From NCBI RefSeq assembly GCF_014697415.1, contig NZ_JACJRT010000008.1, positions 310,001 through 374,000 on the forward strand: a stretch of DNA of 64,000 bases. The letters are read 5' to 3'. The notes beneath the pieces are model-generated. The model saw nothing but the letters and a program-made list of their open reading frames with translations, ran no database searches and was not told where the DNA came from. This document shows positions 45,939-55,916 of the stretch, in pieces; the first letter of the stretch is position 1, and each line of letters opens with the position of its first letter. The stretch is from Cyanobium sp. FACHB-13342 (lineage in GTDB: Bacteria > Cyanobacteriota > Cyanobacteriia > PCC-6307 > Cyanobiaceae). The position numbers were made by a program, and so were the translations under genes.

Positions 45939-46430
45939 TCAGCCCTTGAGGGGCAAGGGATCCGTGATCCAGGCCTGCACCCCAGGGCTGGCGGTGCCCG
46001 CGTCTCCACGGGGGCGGGCCAGGCGCCAACTTTGGCGCCGTTCCCCCCGCTCGAGGTAGAGCTCGAAGGGGCTATCAACCCGAATCCGATCGCCGGCGAG
46101 ACGCCAGTCGAACTGACCTTCCACCCGGAGTCCCTTCGCCTCGCCGATGCGGACCGACTCCTGCTGGGACACTCGCACCCGGCTCACCTCGGGGATCCCG
46201 CCGGACTCGAGGGCCAGGGCGTCGGCAATGGCCCCCTGGGTGAGCTGGATCTGCAGCTCAAGCGCCTGCAGGAGCACCGAGCGGGGCGGCTGACCGACGC
46301 CACTGCAGCCCACCAGCGCGAACGGCAACACCACCACCAGGGGCAACAGCCAGCTCAACAGCCGGCGCCACCAGCCGGACGTCCAGGTTGAGGGCAATTT
46401 GGGCTGGGCATCGCTAGGCAGGGCGGGCAC
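45939..46430 (-). CDS. Putative lipoprotein, 163 aa
   Basis: The GTG at 46428-46430 gives a protein with basic N-terminus, hydrophobic helix (LLSWLLPLVVVLPFALVG) and a lipobox LVGC, then a mature domain of about 115 residues with QLTQGAIADALALE and a beta-rich second half ending at DPLPLKG. It would be lipid-anchored on the periplasmic side. The start is 24 bases from that of ruvA on the other strand. No known family. Confidence 0.7.
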   Translation of the reverse strand: MPALPSDAQPKLPSTWTSGWWRRLLSWLLPLVVVLPFALVGCSGVGQPPRSVLLQALELQIQLTQGAIADALALESGGIPEVSRVRVSQQESVRIGEAKGLRVEGQFDWRLAGDRIRVDSPFELYLERGERRQSWRLARPRGDAGTASPGVQAWITDPLPLKG

Positions 46431-46454
46431 GATGGGGAACCTTTCACTGCTCCC

Positions 46455-47102
46455 ATGATCGGCTGGCTGCAAGGGCAACTCACCCACCCCTGGCAGCAGG
46501 ACAAACGCTTCGGCCTGATGCTGGTCTGCCAGGGGGTGGGCTACGACGTGCAGGTGACCCAGCGGCAATGGCAGCAACTGCCTGGGGAGGGCAGTGCGCT
46601 GAGCCTGCACATCCACCACACCATCCGCGACGACGCCTGGCTGCTCTTCGGGTTTGGCGAACGCCACGAGCGCGATCTGTTCCGCGAACTGGTGGCCGTC
46701 ACAGGCGTGGGCCCCCAGATGGGCCTGGGCCTGCTCGGTGCGATGGACCCTGGCGAATTGGTGCAGGCGATTGTGCAGGCCGACCTGCGCCGCCTTTGCC
46801 AGGCACCCGGGGTGGGCAAGCGCACCGCCGAGCGACTCGCCGTGGAATTGCGCACGCGGCTGCAACAGCGGTTTCTGGGTCAGTTGGAGGATCGGGAGGA
46901 CTCAGATCCCCTCGCGGACCTCTCCCTGCTGCCGGCCTCAGGCCGCGATGAGGTGCACCTCACCTTGGCGGCCCTGGGCTACGAAGCCCTGGAAATCCAC
47001 CGGGCCCTGCGGGCCGTGGCGGTGGGAAGCTTGGCGGCCGGGGCCCCAGCGGAAGACTGGATCCGGGAATGCCTGCGCTGGCTGTCCCGCGAGGTCGCCT
47101 GA
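46455..47102 (+). CDS. ruvA: Holliday junction branch migration protein RuvA
   Basis: RuvA binds the four-way junction and loads RuvB. In 215 aa: OB-fold start MIGWLQGQLTHPW, the tandem HhH motifs in VTGVGPQMGLGLLGAM (about 77-92) and APGVGKRTAERLAVEL (about 117-132), and the C-terminal domain III (ALGYEALEIHRALRAV) that touches RuvB. Length is normal. RuvB and RuvC are not in the window. Confidence 0.97.
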   Translation: MIGWLQGQLTHPWQQDKRFGLMLVCQGVGYDVQVTQRQWQQLPGEGSALSLHIHHTIRDDAWLLFGFGERHERDLFRELVAVTGVGPQMGLGLLGAMDPGELVQAIVQADLRRLCQAPGVGKRTAERLAVELRTRLQQRFLGQLEDREDSDPLADLSLLPASGRDEVHLTLAALGYEALEIHRALRAVAVGSLAAGAPAEDWIRECLRWLSREVA

Positions 47103-47193
47103 TCCGATCGGGGCCTGACCACTGGGCGGTATGGTGGTCCCTTGCACCGTAGGTCCCCAGCCCGGGCCCAGCCTGCGCTTCACTCCCCAGCCC

Positions 47194-47463
47194 ATGCCGC
47201 TCACCACCACCAAAAAGCAGGAACTGATCAACGGTCACCAGACCCATGGCACCGACACCGGTTCCGTGGAAGTGCAGGTGGCCATGCTCAGTGAGCGGAT
47301 CAGCCAGCTGACGGGCCATCTCCAGAAAAACAAGCACGACTTCTCCTCCCGGCAGGGTCTGCTGAAGATGATCGGTCGCCGCAAGCGCCTGCTCGGCTAC
47401 CTCAACGGCATCAGCAAGGAGCGCTACAGCGCCCTGATCGCCAAGCTCGGCATCCGCGGCTGA
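47194..47463 (+). CDS. rpsO: 30S ribosomal protein S15
   Basis: S15 binds 16S rRNA early in 30S assembly. The ATG at 47194 gives 89 aa with [20 protein letters not shown] (about 18-37) and [20 protein letters not shown]. The open frame starts at 47131 but the extra residues are not S15. A 91-base gap from ruvA probably holds the promoter. S15 often represses its own mRNA; no structure was verified. Confidence 0.97.
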   Translation: MPLTTTKKQELINGHQTHGTDTGSVEVQVAMLSERISQLTGHLQKNKHDFSSRQGLLKMIGRRKRLLGYLNGISKERYSALIAKLGIRG

Positions 47464-47474
47464 TCGGAGCGACC

Positions 47475-47909
47475 ATGGCCGGCAAGGGGATTGAGGGTCG
47501 TGCCCCAGCCGGCAAGGCCAAGCGCCAACCACAGGGGAAACCCGCCCGACCCGCCGCCAAACAGCGCAGCACGGGGCAGCAGGTGATTCCCGATGCCGTG
47601 GCCAACCGCATGGCCCGGCGCATTGCCATCGGCACGGGCATCCCCACCCTGATGGGCATGGGCGTCTTTGTGGGCAGCTATCTTCTGGTGAGCCGCCAGA
47701 TCGTGGAGGTTCCGACCGGCGTCACCCTGGCCGCATCGGGAGCCTGTTTTTTTCTGGGCGTGCTGGGGCTCAGTTTCGGCGTCCTCTCCGCCAGCTGGGA
47801 AGACAAGCCTGGAAGCCTTCTGGGCACCGAGCAAATCGGCGTGAACATCAGCCGCCTGCGCAGCTCGATCAAGAGCATGCGCCAGGGCGGCACTGGCCCC
47901 CAGTCCTGA
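47475..47909 (+). CDS. PAM68-family photosystem II assembly protein
   Basis: The 144-aa protein has a basic Lys/Pro/Gln-rich N-terminus (about 1-35), two helices (about 52-72 and 82-105) and the DUF3464/PAM68 sequence VIPDAVANRMARRIAIGTG and GLSFGVLSASWEDKPGS. In plants PAM68 is needed for photosystem II core assembly; the Synechocystis homologue also acts early in photosystem II biogenesis. It is 11 bases after rpsO, and its stop abuts the convergent dnaE stop. Confidence 0.88.
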   Translation: MAGKGIEGRAPAGKAKRQPQGKPARPAAKQRSTGQQVIPDAVANRMARRIAIGTGIPTLMGMGVFVGSYLLVSRQIVEVPTGVTLAASGACFFLGVLGLSFGVLSASWEDKPGSLLGTEQIGVNISRLRSSIKSMRQGGTGPQS

Positions 47910-50900
47910 TCAAGCAGCCAACAGGGGCGAACTGATCCGGGCCTGAAAATCGGCCGCCGTGAGCGTGTCGAGGGCGGCGCCCACATCTCCCACGCAGAAC
48001 TGGGGGCCGAGCCGAACGAAACGGGTCTGGTCCGCCTGATGGACGAGGGCTACAACCGGCACCCGCAGGCCGGCTTCCTCCTGGGGGGGCTTGTGGCGAT
48101 GCAGGCACTCGCGCAGCCTGTGCTGGATGGCGATGTCCGCAGCCTGCTCGGCTGGCAGGTCCACCATCAGCAACTGAAGATCATCAATGGAGCGGCAGTC
48201 GTCAACGATCAGCTGCACCCGATCATCGCGGCGGTCGACCGAGGCCCACACCAGCAGGCGGGCGTCCACCATCAGGTGGTCGGCCAGGCGCGCGTAGCTC
48301 TTGGGGAAGACCACGGCCTCACAGCTGCCGGTGAGATCCTCCAGCTGCAGGACGGCCATCCGATCACCCTTGCGGGTGGTGACCTGGCGGAGTTCGGGCA
48401 CCATCACCACCGCACTCACCTTGGCCTTGTCCGCCATCTCCTCCAATTGTCCCAGGGCGATCGGGGAGAGCAGCTTCACCTGGCGGGCCAACTGCTTGAG
48501 GGGGTGATCGGAAAGGTAGAAGCCCACCAGCTCCTTCTCCAACCGCAGTTTTTCGGTGGGGGGATAGTCGGGCACCGGCGCCGCCTTGGGGGCCGTACTG
48601 AGATCAGCTGCTGAGGCTCCAACGGGGTTGCTGTCGGCTGGGGCCGCCAGGAGATCGAAGAGATTGCCCTGGCCGCTGGCCCGATCCTTGGCCCGGGAAC
48701 TGGCCCAGTCGATCACCAGATCGAGGTCGGCCATCAACTGGGCACGGTTGGCGCTGGGTTCCAGGGCATCGAGGGCACCGGAATGGATCAGGGCCTCCAT
48801 GGCCCGGCGGTTGAGCTGCTGGCCGGGGATGCGATCACAGAGTTCGGCCAGGCTGGCAAAGGGGCCGTCAACCCGACGGCACTCGATCAACTGCCGAATC
48901 GCCCCATCCCCCAGATTGCGCACGGCCGAGAGGCCAAAGAGGATGCGATCACCCACGGGTGTGAAATCGATGCCGGAGGCATTCACATCAGGAGGCATCA
49001 CCTCGATACCCATGGCGTTGCAATTGGCGATGTAACGCTGCACCTTGGCGCTGTCGCCGGCATTCACGGTGAGCAACGCCGCCATGTAGGCCACCGGATA
49101 GTGGGCCTTGAGATAGGCGGTTTGATAGGTCACCGCCCCGTAGGCGGTGGAGTGGCTCTTGTTGAAGCAATATTCAGCAAAGAGCACCATCTGTTCGAAC
49201 AGCGCTTCCGCAACCCGTGGCTCCACCCCCCTTTCGGTGGCACCACTCACAAAAATGCTCTGGTGCTTCTCCATTTCGCTTTTCTTCTTCTTGCCCATCG
49301 CCCGCCGCAACAGGTCAGCCTCGCCCAGGGAGTAGCCAGCCAGATCCTGGGCAATTTTCATGATCTGCTCCTGGTAGACCATGATCCCGTAGGTCTCCTT
49401 GAGGATCGGCTCCAGCTTTTCGTGGGCGACGTCAATCGCTTCACGCCCGTGCTTGCGATTGATGAATTTGGGAATGAGACCCGCGTCCAAGGGGCCTGGT
49501 CGATACAGGGCCAGAATGGAGGAAATATCTTCCAGCGACGAGGGTTTAAGGTCGCGCACGATCTGGCGCATGCCGCTGGATTCCAACTGGAAAATTCCCT
49601 CGAGATCACCGCGGGCCAGCAGGGCGTAGGTGCCCTCATCGTTGAGCGGAAGATCATCGGGATCTACTCTCACACCGCTGCTCTGCTCCACCAGATCGAC
49701 GGTTTTATCGATCATGGTGAGATTTTTCAGGCCCAGGAAGTCCATCTTCAGCAGGCCCATCGACTCCACATCTTCCATGAAGTACTGGGTGATCACCTGG
49801 CCATCGTTGTTGCGCTGCAGGGGCACAAATTGATCCAGCGGTTCGGCGGCAATCACCACACCGGCGGCGTGCACGCCAAAGGTCTTGTTGGTGCCCTCGA
49901 TGCGCATGGCCATGTCCACCCAGCGCTTGACCGCTGGGTCTTTCTCATACTTCTCGCGAAACTCAGGCGCCGGCGACTCTGCGCCGATCATCTCCTTGAG
50001 CTTGGCAGGTTTGCCCCGCACCACCGGAATCAGCTTGGCCAGCCGGTCGGCATCGCCATAGGGAATGTCCAGCACCCGCGCCACATCCTTGAGCACGGCC
50101 TTGGAGGTCATGCGGTTAAAGGTGATGATCTGGGCCACCTTCTCTTCGCCATAACGCTGGGTGACGTAGTCGATCACCTCGCCACGGCGTTCGATGCAGA
50201 AGTCGGTGTCAATATCCGGCATCGACTTGCGCTCGGGATTGAGAAAGCGCTCGAACAGCAGCCCATTGGTGACCGGGTCGATATTGGTGATGCCCAGGGC
50301 ATAGGCCACTAGGGAACCCGCCGCCGAGCCCCGGCCCGGACCAACCGGAATGCCGTTGTCCCGGGCGAAACGGATGTAGTCCCACACCACGAGGAAGTAC
50401 GTGGGGAAACCCATCTGCTCCATCACCTGCAGCTCGAAGGCCAACCGCTCGCCGTACTCCGTCTCAAATGCCGCACCACCCCCCAGGTGCAAGCGATCCC
50501 GCAGGCCCTGCTCGGCCACCGCGGTGAGGTAGCTCACCGGCGTGTGCCCCTCGGGAATCGGGAACCGCGGCATCTGGTAGCGGCCCAGGATGTCGTAGGC
50601 CTCCACCTTCTCCGCCACCTTGGCCGTATTGGCCACGGCGCGTTGGATCACGTCCTGGGAGAGGTGATCGCCAAAGAGGGCGAGCATCTCGGCTTCGCCC
50701 TTGATGTATTCGGTGCCGGTGTAGCGCAGACGCTTTTCGTCGCTGATCAGCTTGCCGGTGAGCACGCACAGCAAGGCATCGTGGGCCTCCACGTCATTGG
50801 CGCTGAGGTAGTGGGCGTCATTGGTGGCAATCAGCTCAATGCCCAGCTCGGCGCCGATGCGGGCGATCTCCGTGTTGACGATGCGATCTTCGATCCCACC

Positions 50901-51440
50901 ATGGTCTTGGATCTCCAGATAGAAATCGTCGCCGAAGGTGGCCTGATACCAACGGGCCACCTCCCGGGCCACCTCGGGCCGGCCCCGCAAAATGGCCTGG
51001 GGAATCTCACCGCCCAGGCAGGCGGTGGCCACGATCAAGCCATCGCTGTACTGGGCCAGGAGCTGCTTGTCGATGCAGGCCCGGGCAAAAATGCCCCGAC
51101 CCCGCATGCCGCGCAGGTGGCTGATGCTGGTGAGCTTCACCAGGTTGCGATAGCCCACGGCATTCTTGGCCAGCACCACGAGGTGGTAGCGCTTCTCTTT
51201 TTTCTGCTGGGGATCATCAATGGAGCCATTGATGACATACATCTCGTTGCCGATGATCGGCTTGATTCCTGCCTTGGTGCAGAGCTTCAGCAACTCAATG
51301 GCGCCATACATGACACCGTGGTCGGTCAGGGCCAGGGCCGGCATCCCGAGCGCTACCGCCCGCTCCACCATCGCCGGCAGCTGACTGGCTCCATCCAGGA
51401 GGCTGTAGTCGCTGTGGTTGTGGAGTGGAACGAAGGCCAA
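47910..51440 (-). CDS. dnaE: DNA polymerase III alpha subunit
   Basis: The 1176-aa replicative polymerase has the PHP domain ([20 protein letters not shown] at the start), palm-domain aspartates in [17 protein letters not shown] (about 405-421), the fingers and beta-binding domains, and a C-terminal OB-fold ([14 protein letters not shown]). It is a single uninterrupted frame across the site where many cyanobacteria carry the split DnaE intein ([12 protein letters not shown], Tyr757/Cys758, bases 49169/49170). The next gene upstream on this strand, gatA, stops 111 bases before its start. Confidence 0.98.
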   Translation of the reverse strand: MAFVPLHNHSDYSLLDGASQLPAMVERAVALGMPALALTDHGVMYGAIELLKLCTKAGIKPIIGNEMYVINGSIDDPQQKKEKRYHLVVLAKNAVGYRNLVKLTSISHLRGMRGRGIFARACIDKQLLAQYSDGLIVATACLGGEIPQAILRGRPEVAREVARWYQATFGDDFYLEIQDHGGIEDRIVNTEIARIGAELGIELIATNDAHYLSANDVEAHDALLCVLTGKLISDEKRLRYTGTEYIKGEAEMLALFGDHLSQDVIQRAVANTAKVAEKVEAYDILGRYQMPRFPIPEGHTPVSYLTAVAEQGLRDRLHLGGGAAFETEYGERLAFELQVMEQMGFPTYFLVVWDYIRFARDNGIPVGPGRGSAAGSLVAYALGITNIDPVTNGLLFERFLNPERKSMPDIDTDFCIERRGEVIDYVTQRYGEEKVAQIITFNRMTSKAVLKDVARVLDIPYGDADRLAKLIPVVRGKPAKLKEMIGAESPAPEFREKYEKDPAVKRWVDMAMRIEGTNKTFGVHAAGVVIAAEPLDQFVPLQRNNDGQVITQYFMEDVESMGLLKMDFLGLKNLTMIDKTVDLVEQSSGVRVDPDDLPLNDEGTYALLARGDLEGIFQLESSGMRQIVRDLKPSSLEDISSILALYRPGPLDAGLIPKFINRKHGREAIDVAHEKLEPILKETYGIMVYQEQIMKIAQDLAGYSLGEADLLRRAMGKKKKSEMEKHQSIFVSGATERGVEPRVAEALFEQMVLFAEYCFNKSHSTAYGAVTYQTAYLKAHYPVAYMAALLTVNAGDSAKVQRYIANCNAMGIEVMPPDVNASGIDFTPVGDRILFGLSAVRNLGDGAIRQLIECRRVDGPFASLAELCDRIPGQQLNRRAMEALIHSGALDALEPSANRAQLMADLDLVIDWASSRAKDRASGQGNLFDLLAAPADSNPVGASAADLSTAPKAAPVPDYPPTEKLRLEKELVGFYLSDHPLKQLARQVKLLSPIALGQLEEMADKAKVSAVVMVPELRQVTTRKGDRMAVLQLEDLTGSCEAVVFPKSYARLADHLMVDARLLVWASVDRRDDRVQLIVDDCRSIDDLQLLMVDLPAEQAADIAIQHRLRECLHRHKPPQEEAGLRVPVVALVHQADQTRFVRLGPQFCVGDVGAALDTLTAADFQARISSPLLAA

Positions 51441-51551
51441 GGAGCGAGACGGCCGGAGGGCGCCAGAGGCCTCCTAAGGCTAGGCGACGACGCAAGATCC
51501 AGTGTGCTGGCTCAAAGGAAACGTAGAACTGGCACCAGATCTGGGGCCCGC

Positions 51552-53012
51552 CTAGGGAACCAACCCGGCTGGGGGGCGAGCCTCCATCACCCGGGCCGCC
51601 TGCTCGTAATGGTGGGCCACCTGCAACAGACGCGGCTCCTCCAGCACGCCGGTGATCAGCTGCAGACCGATGGGCAGACCCTGCAGGTCGAAGCCACAGG
51701 GAAGGCTGATCGCCGGCAGGCCAGCCATGTTGGCGGGAATGGTCAGCAGGTCGGCCAGGTACATGGCGAGCGGGTCCTCCGCGTGGGCACCAAAGCCAAA
51801 GGCGGTGGTGGGCGAGGTGGGGGTGAGCAGCACATCGACGGCTTCGAACGCCCGGTCAAAATCGCGCCGGATCAGGGTGCGCACCTGCTGGGCCTTCTTG
51901 TAGTAGGCATCCACATAGCCGGCTGAGAGGGCGTAGGTGCCGATCAGGATGCGACGCTGCACCTCATCGCCGAAGCCTTCCGCCCGGCTGCGGGCCGTCA
52001 TCTCGGCCAGGCTGGCCGCATCCGGCGAGCGGTAGCCGTATTTGACGCCGTCGTAACGGGCCAGGTTGGCCGACGCCTCGGAAGGGGCAATGACGTAGTA
52101 GGTGGCAATGCCGTCGTTGAACCGGGGGCAGCTCACCTCCACCAGCTCGCAGCCCAGGGCTTCCAGCTGGGCCGCCGCCGCCATCACCGAAGCCTTCACC
52201 TGGGGGTCGAGCCCCTCCGCCTCGAAGCACTCGCGCACAATGCCCACCCGCAGACCAGCCACCGGCTGCTGCAGGGCGGCCCGGTAATCGGGTACGGGGG
52301 CCTTCAAACAGGTGGCATCGCGGGGGTCGGCACCGGCAATCACCTGCAGCAGTTCGGCCGCATCGGCCACGCTGGTGGTGAAGGGGCCGACCTGGTCGAG
52401 GGAGCTGGCAAAGGCCACCAGGCCGTAGCGACTGACGCGGCCGTAGGTGGGCTTCAGACCCACCACACCGCAGAAGGCGGCAGGCTGGCGAATCGAGCCG
52501 CCGGTGTCGGATCCGAGCGAGGCCAGGCACTCGCCGGCGGCCACCGCGGCGGCACTGCCACCGGAACTGCCACCGGGAACTTTCTCCGGATTCCAGGGGT
52601 TGCGGCTGGGGCCGAAGGCTGAGGTCTCGGTCGAGCTGCCCATGGCGAACTCATCGAGATTGGTCTTGCCGAGCAGGACGCCACCGGCCTGCCAAAGGCG
52701 CTCGGTAACCGTGCTTTCGTAGGGGGGCACGAAGTGCTCCAGCATTCGGCTGGAGCAGGTGGTGGCCACCCCCTTGGTGCAGAGGTTGTCCTTGATCGCC
52801 AGTGGAATGCCCGCCAGGGGAGGCAGGGCTTCGCCGGCCGCCCGCCGCTCATCGATGCGATCGGCATCCGCCCGGGCCCGCTCCGCCGTGACCTCCAGGA
52901 AGGCGTGGACGGTGGAATCGACCGCAGCAATGCGGGCCAGGTGGTGATCCGTGAGCTCCCGGGCCGAAACGTCGCCCTTGCTCAGTTGCTCACGCCATTC
53001 GGCGATCCCCAT
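51552..53012 (-). CDS. gatA: Aspartyl/glutamyl-tRNA amidotransferase subunit A
   Basis: GatA releases ammonia from glutamine or asparagine for the GatCAB conversion of Glu-tRNA(Gln). The 486 aa show the amidase triad: Lys in [13 protein letters not shown] (about 74-86), Ser in [14 protein letters not shown] (about 147-160), and the nucleophile Ser in [15 protein letters not shown] (about 168-182). Length is standard. GatB and GatC are not in the window. Confidence 0.97.
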   Translation of the reverse strand: MGIAEWREQLSKGDVSARELTDHHLARIAAVDSTVHAFLEVTAERARADADRIDERRAAGEALPPLAGIPLAIKDNLCTKGVATTCSSRMLEHFVPPYESTVTERLWQAGGVLLGKTNLDEFAMGSSTETSAFGPSRNPWNPEKVPGGSSGGSAAAVAAGECLASLGSDTGGSIRQPAAFCGVVGLKPTYGRVSRYGLVAFASSLDQVGPFTTSVADAAELLQVIAGADPRDATCLKAPVPDYRAALQQPVAGLRVGIVRECFEAEGLDPQVKASVMAAAAQLEALGCELVEVSCPRFNDGIATYYVIAPSEASANLARYDGVKYGYRSPDAASLAEMTARSRAEGFGDEVQRRILIGTYALSAGYVDAYYKKAQQVRTLIRRDFDRAFEAVDVLLTPTSPTTAFGFGAHAEDPLAMYLADLLTIPANMAGLPAISLPCGFDLQGLPIGLQLITGVLEEPRLLQVAHHYEQAARVMEARPPAGLVP

Positions 53013-53053
53013 CCACCCTATTGCCAGTTGGTCTGGACGCTATCAGCCGACCC

Positions 53054-53296
53054 TCATCCCCCGAACTCGGTGAGGGGTTCACCCCGCCGGGTACGGAGTA
53101 CCCGGTGCTCCAGCGATCCAGGAGATTCGGCCTGAATGTCGTCGAGGAAGGCAGGTAGGTGGGTTTCGAGCGTGCGACGACGCACGAAGGGCCCAAACCA
53201 GTAGACCGCATCGGGAGAACGCGTCTCCACCCGCGCCCACCAAGCCAGGCCCAGACCATTGGCGCAGCTGCGCACGGGCCACAGCAAGGGATTCAT
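53054..53296 (-). CDS. DUF1816 domain protein, 80 aa
   Basis: The short protein contains the cyanobacterial DUF1816 pattern ARVETRSPDAVYWFGPF followed by LETHLPAFLDDIQAESP. Some members are linked with phycobilisome or stress proteins by fusion, but function is not established. It lies 41 bases upstream of gatA on the same strand. The N-terminus before LAWWARVE may be over-extended. Confidence 0.8.
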   Translation of the reverse strand: MNPLLWPVRSCANGLGLAWWARVETRSPDAVYWFGPFVRRRTLETHLPAFLDDIQAESPGSLEHRVLRTRRGEPLTEFGG

Positions 53297-53357
53297 GGGG
53301 CGGGGGCAGGACTCCCTGCATTCTGCCCGGCCCGAGGCCCGTCAGGCATGGCGCGGC

Positions 53358-55010
53358 TCACAACTGAATGTCTCCCCAGAACCCGGGAGCGCGAGCGGGG
53401 CTGGGGTCCAGGTCCAGCCCGGAATCCAGCGGGATCTTCGCTGGATCTGGTGCCGTGGGCTCACTCGCCGCCAGGGAATCGGCCGACTCATCAGGTTCGG
53501 AGTGCTCTCCCGCGGCAGGGCTGGACAGGTCCGGGGCCGGATCGAACGCCATGGCGTGCTCGGGTTCGACCTCGCTGTCGACCTCTCTGTCGACCTCGGT
53601 GTCGGGAGCACTGGCGGAAGCGGCCGGGGCGGGGAGCTGGGGCCTGACCAGGCGCGGTGCGGGCTGGGAACCGCTGAGCCCCTTCATCCAGCCACGACGG
53701 GCCACCTCGTACAGGAGCAGGGCCGTGGCCACGGAGGCATTGAGGCTGGGGGTCGCCCCCCGCAGGGGGATGCGCACCAGCTGGTCGCAGTTGCGACGGG
53801 TCAGCATTGAGAGTCCATCGCCCTCCGAACCGGTGACGATGACCAGGGGCCCGTCCAAGTCAACCTCCTCCAGGCTGACGGTGCCCTCCGCCGCCAGGCC
53901 CACGATGCGATAGCCCTCCTGCTTGAGGGTGTCGAGGGCGCGGTTGAGGTTGACGACGCGGGCGACGGGAAGGTGCTCCAGGGCGCCGGCCGCCACCTTG
54001 GCGACCGAGCCGGTGAGACCCGCACTGCGGCGTTGGGGCAGCACCAGTCCGTGGGCACCAAGGGCCTCGGCGCTGCGCACGATGGCCCCGAGGTTCTGGG
54101 GGTCCGTGAGGCCGTCAACCGCCATCAGCAGCGGGGGTTCGCCGATGCTGGCGCAACCCTCGATCAGGGTCGGGAGGTCGAGGGTTTCTGCGGCGGCGGT
54201 CTGGAGGGCGATGCCCTGGTGCACCGCACCACCGGTGAGTTGACCCAGCCGTGCCCAGGTGACCTCCTCCACCAACACACCGGAGGACTTCGCCTCGCGC
54301 AGCAACTGCAGAAATTTGGGACTAAAGCGCATCTCCGGCGTGCACCACACCCGGTGAATCGGCCGGCCACTCTCCAGGGCAGCCTGGGCCGGGTGGCGTC
54401 CCCAGATCAGGTCCGTGCTGGGGTCAACGCTGTGGCGCTCGGCCTCCCCAGTGGGTGGGAGGCTGCCGGCATCGACAATCAGGGGCTTGGGCGCGAAGCG
54501 GGCCGGCCCCCCACGGGATCCTTCAAAACGGGAGCCTTCAAAGCGTGATCCCCCGAAACGGCCCCCTTCCGAACGGCCGCCGGCGGGGCGGCCGCCCTCG
54601 AATCGACGGCCCTGGGGACGGCCGCCACCGAACCGGCTGCCGTCCGAGCGGCCCCGCTCAAAGCGGCCCCCCTCCGGACGACCGCGCTCAAAGCGGCCTG
54701 GCTCGGGCCGGCCGGCCTCGAACCGGGGCCCCTCGGGCCGGCCACCCTCAATCCGACGCACCTCGGGACGCCGACCCAGGGGACGGCCCCCATCGCCGCG
54801 ACGGGCCTGGGGACGCCGGTCATAGGGCTTGCTGTCCAGCGGGGGGCGTTCCCCGCGGCTGCTGGATCGATCCCCACTCCCCTCCCGGCGTGGCTGGTCG
54901 CCATCCCGTCGCCATTCGGGCTTCGGACCACTGAAGCGGGGCGGGCGTCCTGCCCCGCGGCCCCCGCCCCCCGTCCGCTTGTCCGGACGACGTTCAAATC
55001 GTGGGCTCAT
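53358..55010 (-). CDS. rlmB: RlmB/TrmH-family 23S rRNA 2'-O-methyltransferase with extended tails
   Basis: The core (about residues 195-445) is a SPOUT methyltransferase: substrate-binding L30-like part WGRHPAQAALESGRPIHRVW, then motif DGLTDPQNLGAIVRSAEALG, LVIVTGSEGDGLS and IPLRGATPSLNASVATAL that form the SAM knot. The expected product is Gm2251 of 23S rRNA. The N-terminal 175 residues are Arg/Gly/Phe-rich with repeated GGRFEGSR/GGRPEG-like units, and the C-terminal 95 are acidic and Ser/Pro/Ala-rich (EVDREVDSEVEPEHA). Normal RlmB is about 245 aa. It follows mrnC by 15 bases. Confidence 0.92.
   Translation of the reverse strand: MSPRFERRPDKRTGGGGRGAGRPPRFSGPKPEWRRDGDQPRREGSGDRSSSRGERPPLDSKPYDRRPQARRGDGGRPLGRRPEVRRIEGGRPEGPRFEAGRPEPGRFERGRPEGGRFERGRSDGSRFGGGRPQGRRFEGGRPAGGRSEGGRFGGSRFEGSRFEGSRGGPARFAPKPLIVDAGSLPPTGEAERHSVDPSTDLIWGRHPAQAALESGRPIHRVWCTPEMRFSPKFLQLLREAKSSGVLVEEVTWARLGQLTGGAVHQGIALQTAAAETLDLPTLIEGCASIGEPPLLMAVDGLTDPQNLGAIVRSAEALGAHGLVLPQRRSAGLTGSVAKVAAGALEHLPVARVVNLNRALDTLKQEGYRIVGLAAEGTVSLEEVDLDGPLVIVTGSEGDGLSMLTRRNCDQLVRIPLRGATPSLNASVATALLLYEVARRGWMKGLSGSQPAPRLVRPQLPAPAASASAPDTEVDREVDSEVEPEHAMAFDPAPDLSSPAAGEHSEPDESADSLAASEPTAPDPAKIPLDSGLDLDPSPARAPGFWGDIQL
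54480..54830 (-). repeat. Imperfect tandem repeats encoding the RG-rich tail of RlmB
   Basis: About 350 bases hold degenerate units of roughly 15-30 bases that read as (G/R)RFE(G/R)-(G/S)RP(E/D)G peptides on the minus strand. Copies differ by point changes, so this is a diverged coding repeat, not a CRISPR. Confidence 0.7.
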
Positions 55011-55025
55011 GGCGTTTCCCGCTGG

Positions 55026-55469
55026 TTATGGATCGTTCTCCTTCAAGTGATCTAGCAGCTCGGCCAACCGGGGCGGGTCGTGGAGAAACAGCCAGCCCAG
55101 CAATGCCTCGAAGCCGGTGGCCTGGCCATAGGCCGCCGCATCCCCCCGACGGGGCCCCCGTCCTGCCCGATTTCGGCCCCGGCGTACCAGGTCCCGTTCG
55201 GCCTCGTGGAGGAGAGAATCGAGGCATTCCAAAGCTCTGGCCTGGGCATCGGCGCGCACCGCCTGCACCACCTCCTGATGGAGGGTCTGGGAACGGGCCG
55301 GCCGCCGACACCGCTGCAAGCGCTGGTGGAGTTCCCAGACCGCATCCCCCAGCCAGGCGAGCTGGACAGGTCCAAGTTCGCCGCTGGGGAGCTGGGTGGG
55401 GAGCGCAGTCAGCCAGCTGGTTGCGGCCCCGGAGCCGCCGTCAACCTGCTCAGGCGGCGAGGTTGCCAA
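55026..55469 (-). CDS. mrnC: Mini-ribonuclease III
   Basis: MrnC processes 23S rRNA precursors; it is an RNase III catalytic domain without a double-strand RNA-binding domain. In 147 aa: LAWLGDAVWELHQR (signature Asp, about 38-51) and GFEALLGWLFLHDPPRL (late acidic residue, about 118-134). Start TTG at 55467-55469 overlaps the end of the STAS gene by 20 bases. It neighbours rlmB, so two 23S rRNA maturation enzymes are co-transcribed. Confidence 0.9.
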   Translation of the reverse strand: MATSPPEQVDGGSGAATSWLTALPTQLPSGELGPVQLAWLGDAVWELHQRLQRCRRPARSQTLHQEVVQAVRADAQARALECLDSLLHEAERDLVRRGRNRAGRGPRRGDAAAYGQATGFEALLGWLFLHDPPRLAELLDHLKENDP

Positions 55470-55794
55470 GGGCCGTGTCGAGATCGGGCTGGAGATGCAG
55501 GAATTCCTCGAGGCGCACGAGTTTCACGGTTTGCACCACGCGCGCGTTGCCCACCACGAGAAACTGTTGCTGGTCGGTGTTGCACTGCTTGGCCAGCTGC
55601 ACCAGGGCCCCCAGGCCGGAGGAGTCAATGAAGTCGATATGGCTCAGATCGATCACCAGGGGCTGACCCATGCCCCGGTGGGAGGCGATGAATTCCCCAA
55701 ACTGCTTGTCGGAATAGGCATCCAGCTGGCCGGTGAAACGGAACAGCTGGCAGTGGGCCTGCTGCTCGAAGCCCCCTCGCAGGGACACCGTCAA
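55450..55794 (-). CDS. STAS-domain anti-sigma factor antagonist
   Basis: The 114-aa SpoIIAA/RsbV-like protein has RLF-type strand LFRFTGQLDAYSDKQF, and the phosphorylatable Ser in LSHIDFIDSSGLGALVQLAK (about 51-70), then the strand FLVVGNARVVQTVKL. Start is TTG at 55792-55794 or GTG at 55786-55788; there is no ATG. A GHKL partner with the RsbW fold is encoded at 24214-24651, 31 kb away, suggesting but not proving a partner-switching pair. It is between carA and mrnC on the same strand. Confidence 0.87.
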   Translation of the reverse strand: MTVSLRGGFEQQAHCQLFRFTGQLDAYSDKQFGEFIASHRGMGQPLVIDLSHIDFIDSSGLGALVQLAKQCNTDQQQFLVVGNARVVQTVKLVRLEEFLHLQPDLDTALGNLAA

Positions 55795-55916
55795 TCGCTG
55801 CAGGTCGTGAATGGCTCCAGTCCTCGATCCGTTCTGGGCCGAAGTGTAGGGAGCAAATTTGTCGCTGCAGCAGTCGCAACAAAACTGCGACAGCCCGCCA
55901 ACGCATCGGGCCAGCC

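Noticed and set aside
48783-51926. Two long plus-strand open frames (509 and 479 codons) opposite dnaE and gatA
   Set aside because: They are antisense to conserved polymerase and amidase motifs.
54480-54830. Repeated short units considered as a CRISPR array
   Set aside because: Units are diverged, contiguous, in frame and encode an RG-rich protein tail; there are no constant repeats with unique spacers and no cas genes.
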